A stretch of DNA of 64,000 nt from assembly GCF_050624435.1 (NCBI RefSeq), contig NC_134546.1, positions 18,313,001-18,377,000 of the forward strand, read 5' to 3'. The notes under the pieces were generated by a model that did not search any database, was not told the origin of the DNA, and saw only the letters and a list, made by a program, of their open reading frames with translations. The DNA is from Tenrec ecaudatus. Taxonomy: Eukaryota; Chordata; Mammalia; Afrosoricida; Tenrecidae. Made by a program: the position numbers and the translations under genes. Below are positions 60,360 to 64,000 of the stretch, piece by piece; position 1 is the first letter of the stretch; every line of letters begins with the position of its first letter.

Positions 60360-61990
60360 ACATGAGGCCTGGCAGAGTGAACTGAGCCCTGCTTCAAAGG
60401 TGCCTACACCCTTGAACTGAGGACTGGGGCGCTCAGATGGGAAGAGAAGCACAGAGTGGCTGCCCCGGACCTGTGGGCGCGGTGGGCATTAGAGCTTGGG
60501 AGGAACTCCCATATTGGTGGGAGTCTAATTGAAAGGGACCCAGATCACCATATATTGACTACCTCGATGCCCCCCCCACCTTGCAGCGATATGACCAGTT
60601 TTGATCTGTCGGCTAGGGGTTTGAACTTGGAAGAATTGATCCAGCAAGTTCCCCTCCTGGCACCTACCCCCATGCTAAGGGTAAACGGAGCTCAATTGAA
60701 CAGAAGACTGAACTGTGTGAAGCAACAACTCATGGGTTGTGGTTCCTGGTGGAACTGCCCTGGCATAGACTCCTCATAGATACGTGTCCAGAGTGATGTG
60801 TCATTGGAAAAATTAATGATGTTGCCAGTACAACTGCCTTATACCCCAGGGGAGATGATTGACAATGTTATACTTTTCTGTTTGTATGGGTCTTTGTTTT
60901 CCTGCCTTTATATTGTTTGTTATTACTTGTGTGTTTGTCTTTTGTTGTTTTCAAGTTGGTTTGTTGCTGTTGGTGGGGTAGTTGGTCTTAAGGGGTTTTG
61001 AATTTGCCATAATACCTGAGTCCTGCATTTCCCAGGGACAAGCAGATGGATTCTGCCCTGCTTGATACTCACCCTCAGATAATGATCACTGAAGATTAGG
61101 GTGCTACAGCAAAGTATGGTGAAGAAAGCAGATGGTGCCCGGCTATCAATCAGAATAGTGTCTGGGGTCTTAAAGGCTTGTATTCAAACAAGAAGCCATC
61201 TAAGTGAGAAGTCAACTAAGTCCATATGGAAGAAGCACACTACCTTTTGTGATACAAAGAAAGCAATAACAAAATTCAAATATTAGCCCAAATTACAATA
61301 TCTAATTTGTAAAAGCCTATGCCGGCAGTGGGAGCCCAAAACCCATCTTCAGAGTATCTAGTCAGATTAAGCCTCTGGCAGATCCCCTTTGGATACAGGC
61401 AAGGGTCTCAAACAGCTTCACTATCAGAGATTACTGTGACCTTGATTATACTGGATCGAACTGGATACTTGGTCAGTTGACCTCCCTCTTGAAATTGCTC
61501 TAGGTGCAAGTATGTCTTGCTTGTGTCATGACAAAAATTTCCTCCCTGGCCTTTTCAATATTCATGGTGGTCTTTTCTTTCTTAATCATTATTTGTATTT
61601 TTATTTCTGTATATTATTATTATTTTATCCTTAAGCACTTTGAGTTTGTTTTTTACTGTCTCTATAGGGTTTTCCAGCCTGTGAAGCACCGGAGTAGCAG
61701 ATGCATAGAGATAAGAACTGTTAAAATAGAAAACCTGTTGCCAGGGCTTATAGGGAGGTAGGGATGGATGGGCGTTCGGGAGGTCTAGGAGGTTGGGGGA
61801 CCAATGTATGTGGGACGGGGGAGGGAGCACTAGAACTGATGATGATTACACAACTCATTTTAAAAGCGATTTAACTAGGGGGGTATTCAAAAATTGATTG
61901 TGGTGATGATTGTGCAACTCTTCTTGATATGACTGAACTATTGAATTGTGGGATATGTGGATTAAATGCCAACAACAATGTACCCACAAC
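60360..61990 (+). repeat. Unclassified long repeat-like segment
   Basis: About 1.6 kb whose end (ATATGACTGAACTATTGAAT, GGATATGTGGATTAAATGCC) has the look of an L1-type 3' UTR. The upstream part has no domain I recognise. The extent is a guess. Confidence 0.35.
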
Positions 61991-62129
61991 ACCATGAGGG
62001 CTCTTTTGAGGTGAACAACCATCTGTAAACTATATCCACATTCATTCAGCCATGAGGGTAAAAGGCATGCATTAGTTTGTGGTTCAAAAAACAAACAGTT
62101 CTTTGGATTTGGCAATTCCTACACACACT

Positions 62130-62490
62130 CGTAGGAGCCTCGATGATGCAGTGATTTGGCGCTCAGCTGCCACCTGAGAGGTCATCAGTTTGAACCCACT
62201 AGATCAGTGGTTCTCAACCTTCCTCATGCCACGACCCTTGAATACAGTTCCTCATTTTGTGGTGACCCCCATCCATAAAATTATTTTCGTTGCTACTTCA
62301 CAACTGTAAGTTTGCTACTGTTATGAACGGCAAATATCTGATATGCAGGATGTATTAGGCGGCCCCTGTGAAAGGGTCATTCGACCCCCAAAGGGGTCGA
62401 GATCCACAGGTTGAGAACCGCTGCACAGGGTGGATTCACAGGAGAAAGATGTGACCATCTGCTTCTGTAAAGATGACAACTTTGAAAAGC
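62130..62490 (+). repeat. AfroSINE interrupted by a SPIN-type copy
   Basis: The head and anticodon-side region lie at 62,130-62,204 (GAGGTCATCAGTTTGAACCC). The body resumes at 62,424 (CACAGGAGAAAGATGTGACC). Confidence 0.8.
62205..62423 (+). mobile_element. SPIN-type hAT copy inside an AfroSINE
   Basis: It runs from CAGTGGTTCTCAACCTTCCT to CACAGGTTGAGAACCGCTG with well-preserved ends. It includes AAATATCTGATATGCAGGAT and is the longest of the four copies. Confidence 0.88.
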
Positions 62491-62827
62491 AATTCTCCAC
62501 AGCCCTCTAGTCCCAATGCATCAAGCTGACTTCATAAGCAGTGTAAAATACTCACTATTGGGTAGTTCAAAATCACCTTTGGTCGATTTTTTTTAAGTAG
62601 GGTGCATATTTTTCTTTGTGTCAATGTTTTCTCAATTTGGCAAAACATGGAAAAAAGATGAAAATACTAATCATTTTGAAATTTTTCTTTTGTTCTCCCA
62701 TCAGTTTTGCCTCTCATGAGAGAAGAAAAGAGAAAGGAGGGTTAAGCCAGTGTTTTTCAAACTTGAGAAGTTGTGGACCCCTCTTCAGTCCCCTCAGGGA
62801 TTCAAGAACCCTAGTCTGGACAACCTC

Positions 62828-63015
62828 GGAGCCCCGGTGGCCCAGTGGCTAAGTACATGGGCTGCTAATTGAAAGGTCATCAGTTAGAGCTCCCAGCTGA
62901 CCCATGGGAGAAAGGTAATGTCAAACTGCTTTGTAAAGATTACAGCCTTAGTAACCCATTTTACTTTGTTCTCCAGGATTGCCATGAGCCAGAATCAACA
63001 CGAAGGCCCCAGGTT
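62828..63015 (+). repeat. AfroSINE, nearly full length, plus
   Basis: GGAGCCCCGGTGGCCCAGTG head, GGGAGAAAGGTAATGTC middle, TGCCATGAGCCAGAATCAAC tail. Confidence 0.8.
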
Positions 63016-63945
63016 TAGTCTGGACAGCACGGCTTTAAAGCTTAAATTGTTCTGACTTCCAAGTATTATTTGATACCTCTTCAATTATGAACAGAAAGAT
63101 TAACATCAACTCAAAAAGACAATGAATTGATCCAAGCAATCCCAAATACGCTTGTATTATAAAAAAAATACAAAAATTTAAATTTTTCATAGGCAACTCC
63201 TAAGATCCTAGAAACACAAGGATAAGTTACAAAAGAGAAAGAAAAAGAATGAGGGTTCCAGCTCATACACGCATGGTTTATTCCAAATAAACGCTGCTTA
63301 AACATGTCTTGGCCATCCAGGATGGCTGCAAAGTTATCTCAGTAAGATACTTGTCAGGGCGTCTTCCAAAATAAAGGGCCCACTCAAAAGAGCGGCTTCC
63401 AGAGACAGCTGGTGGGCTGGTTCAGTTCAAGGGGAGAAGTCAGCTCAAATGTCACAGTGACTGAGTGGGTAGGTGGGTGTGTGGAGGGGGGATTCCTAAC
63501 AGGTAATCTTCATAGAATTTCTGAAAGGACACCAGGCAATCACAGGGCAAGAAGCTTAAAGAAAATGGAAATCTACCTTGGCGAGGATGCCAGGAAAGCT
63601 GTCCAAGCAAAGGTTCTCCCCTTGCAGCAATGCACCTGTCCGTTCTTCAAGGGCAGTGAGGGCTGTCCTAACTAGCATTCAGTCGGGAAACCTTCCCCAT
63701 TAGCCCTACAAGCCTGATCTTTCTCCATCCAGTGTCTTTCTGTTTTCCAAACTCAAAGAACATTGGCAAGTAGCGTTATTTGTGCCCCTCGAGAACGCCA
63801 ACACCGCCTCTTTGACCTGGTGAAGAGTCAAGAGCACAAAGCCTTCCTTCGGAGAAGGGTAAGCCACCTTCACCCGTGTATGGCCCGAGATGGAGAAGGC
63901 ATGTGGCAGAACAATGCCTTCGCAGTTTAATATTTTGGTTATAAA

Positions 63946-64000
63946 GGCATCCTGGTGGCATAGTGCTTACGTGTTGGGCTGCAATCCACAGGGTCAGCAG
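63946..64000 (+). repeat. AfroSINE head, cut by the window edge
   Basis: GGCATCCTGGTGGCATAGTG then TTGGGCTGCAATCCACAGGG. It continues beyond the window. Confidence 0.75.

Larger units (their letters stand above)
57285..63945. other. Intergenic region upstream of PPM1G
   Basis: No gene recognised on either strand. In human the next gene this way is NRBP1, but none of its exons is seen here. The stretch holds SINE and SPIN copies and an unclassified repeat. 57.3-58.9, 59.1-60.1 and 63.0-63.9 kb show nothing I can identify. Confidence 0.6.

Overview
This is a stretch of a mammalian nuclear genome, gene-dense at the left and repeat-rich at the right. It holds five protein-coding genes in the order known from human chromosome 2p23.3: GTF3C2 (minus, 5' end only), EIF2B4 (minus), SNX17 (plus), ZNF513 (minus) and PPM1G (minus). 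For the last four every coding exon was placed by matching splice sites to the reading frame. The assembled coding sequences all close in frame: EIF2B4 524 aa, SNX17 470 aa, ZNF513 541 aa, PPM1G 544 aa. The species is probably a tenrec (Echinops telfairi or a close relative). The tRNA-derived SINEs that start GGAGCCCTGGTGG and the RTE-type LINE tails are afrotherian, and four hAT copies look like SPIN elements, which among afrotherians are known to me from tenrec. This is inference from repeats, not a database match.

Layout: 1-10,000 is the 5' end of GTF3C2 (two coding exons, a long first intron, a CpG-island promoter at about 9.2-10.25 kb). 10.25-15.07 kb is intergenic and mostly old repeats. 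15.07-19.5 kb is EIF2B4, head-to-head with SNX17 (19.9-26.2 kb) across a shared CpG island with a ZNF143/THAP11-type motif. SNX17 and ZNF513 are tail-to-tail with their poly(A) signals about 150 bp apart. The ZNF513 promoter (29.55-30.0 kb) lies just past the PPM1G 3' end (about 30.2 kb). PPM1G runs to 56.63 kb, and its 20.8-kb first intron is packed with nested L1, SINE, SPIN, LTR and MITE-like copies. 57-64 kb is intergenic and repeat-rich, with no gene I can recognise.

The genes share position rather than a pathway: Pol III transcription (GTF3C2), translation initiation (EIF2B4), endosomal recycling (SNX17), a retinal zinc-finger regulator (ZNF513) and a nuclear PP2C phosphatase (PPM1G). 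I found no convincing new biological system. The most interesting material is structural: SPIN copies (one with a perfect 8-bp target duplication), a three-level nest of transposons, an inverted pair of recent L1 copies, a 26-bp perfect palindrome beside a 19-bp direct repeat, a stop-free 90-nt intron in ZNF513, and a tandem repeat in the SNX17 3' UTR.
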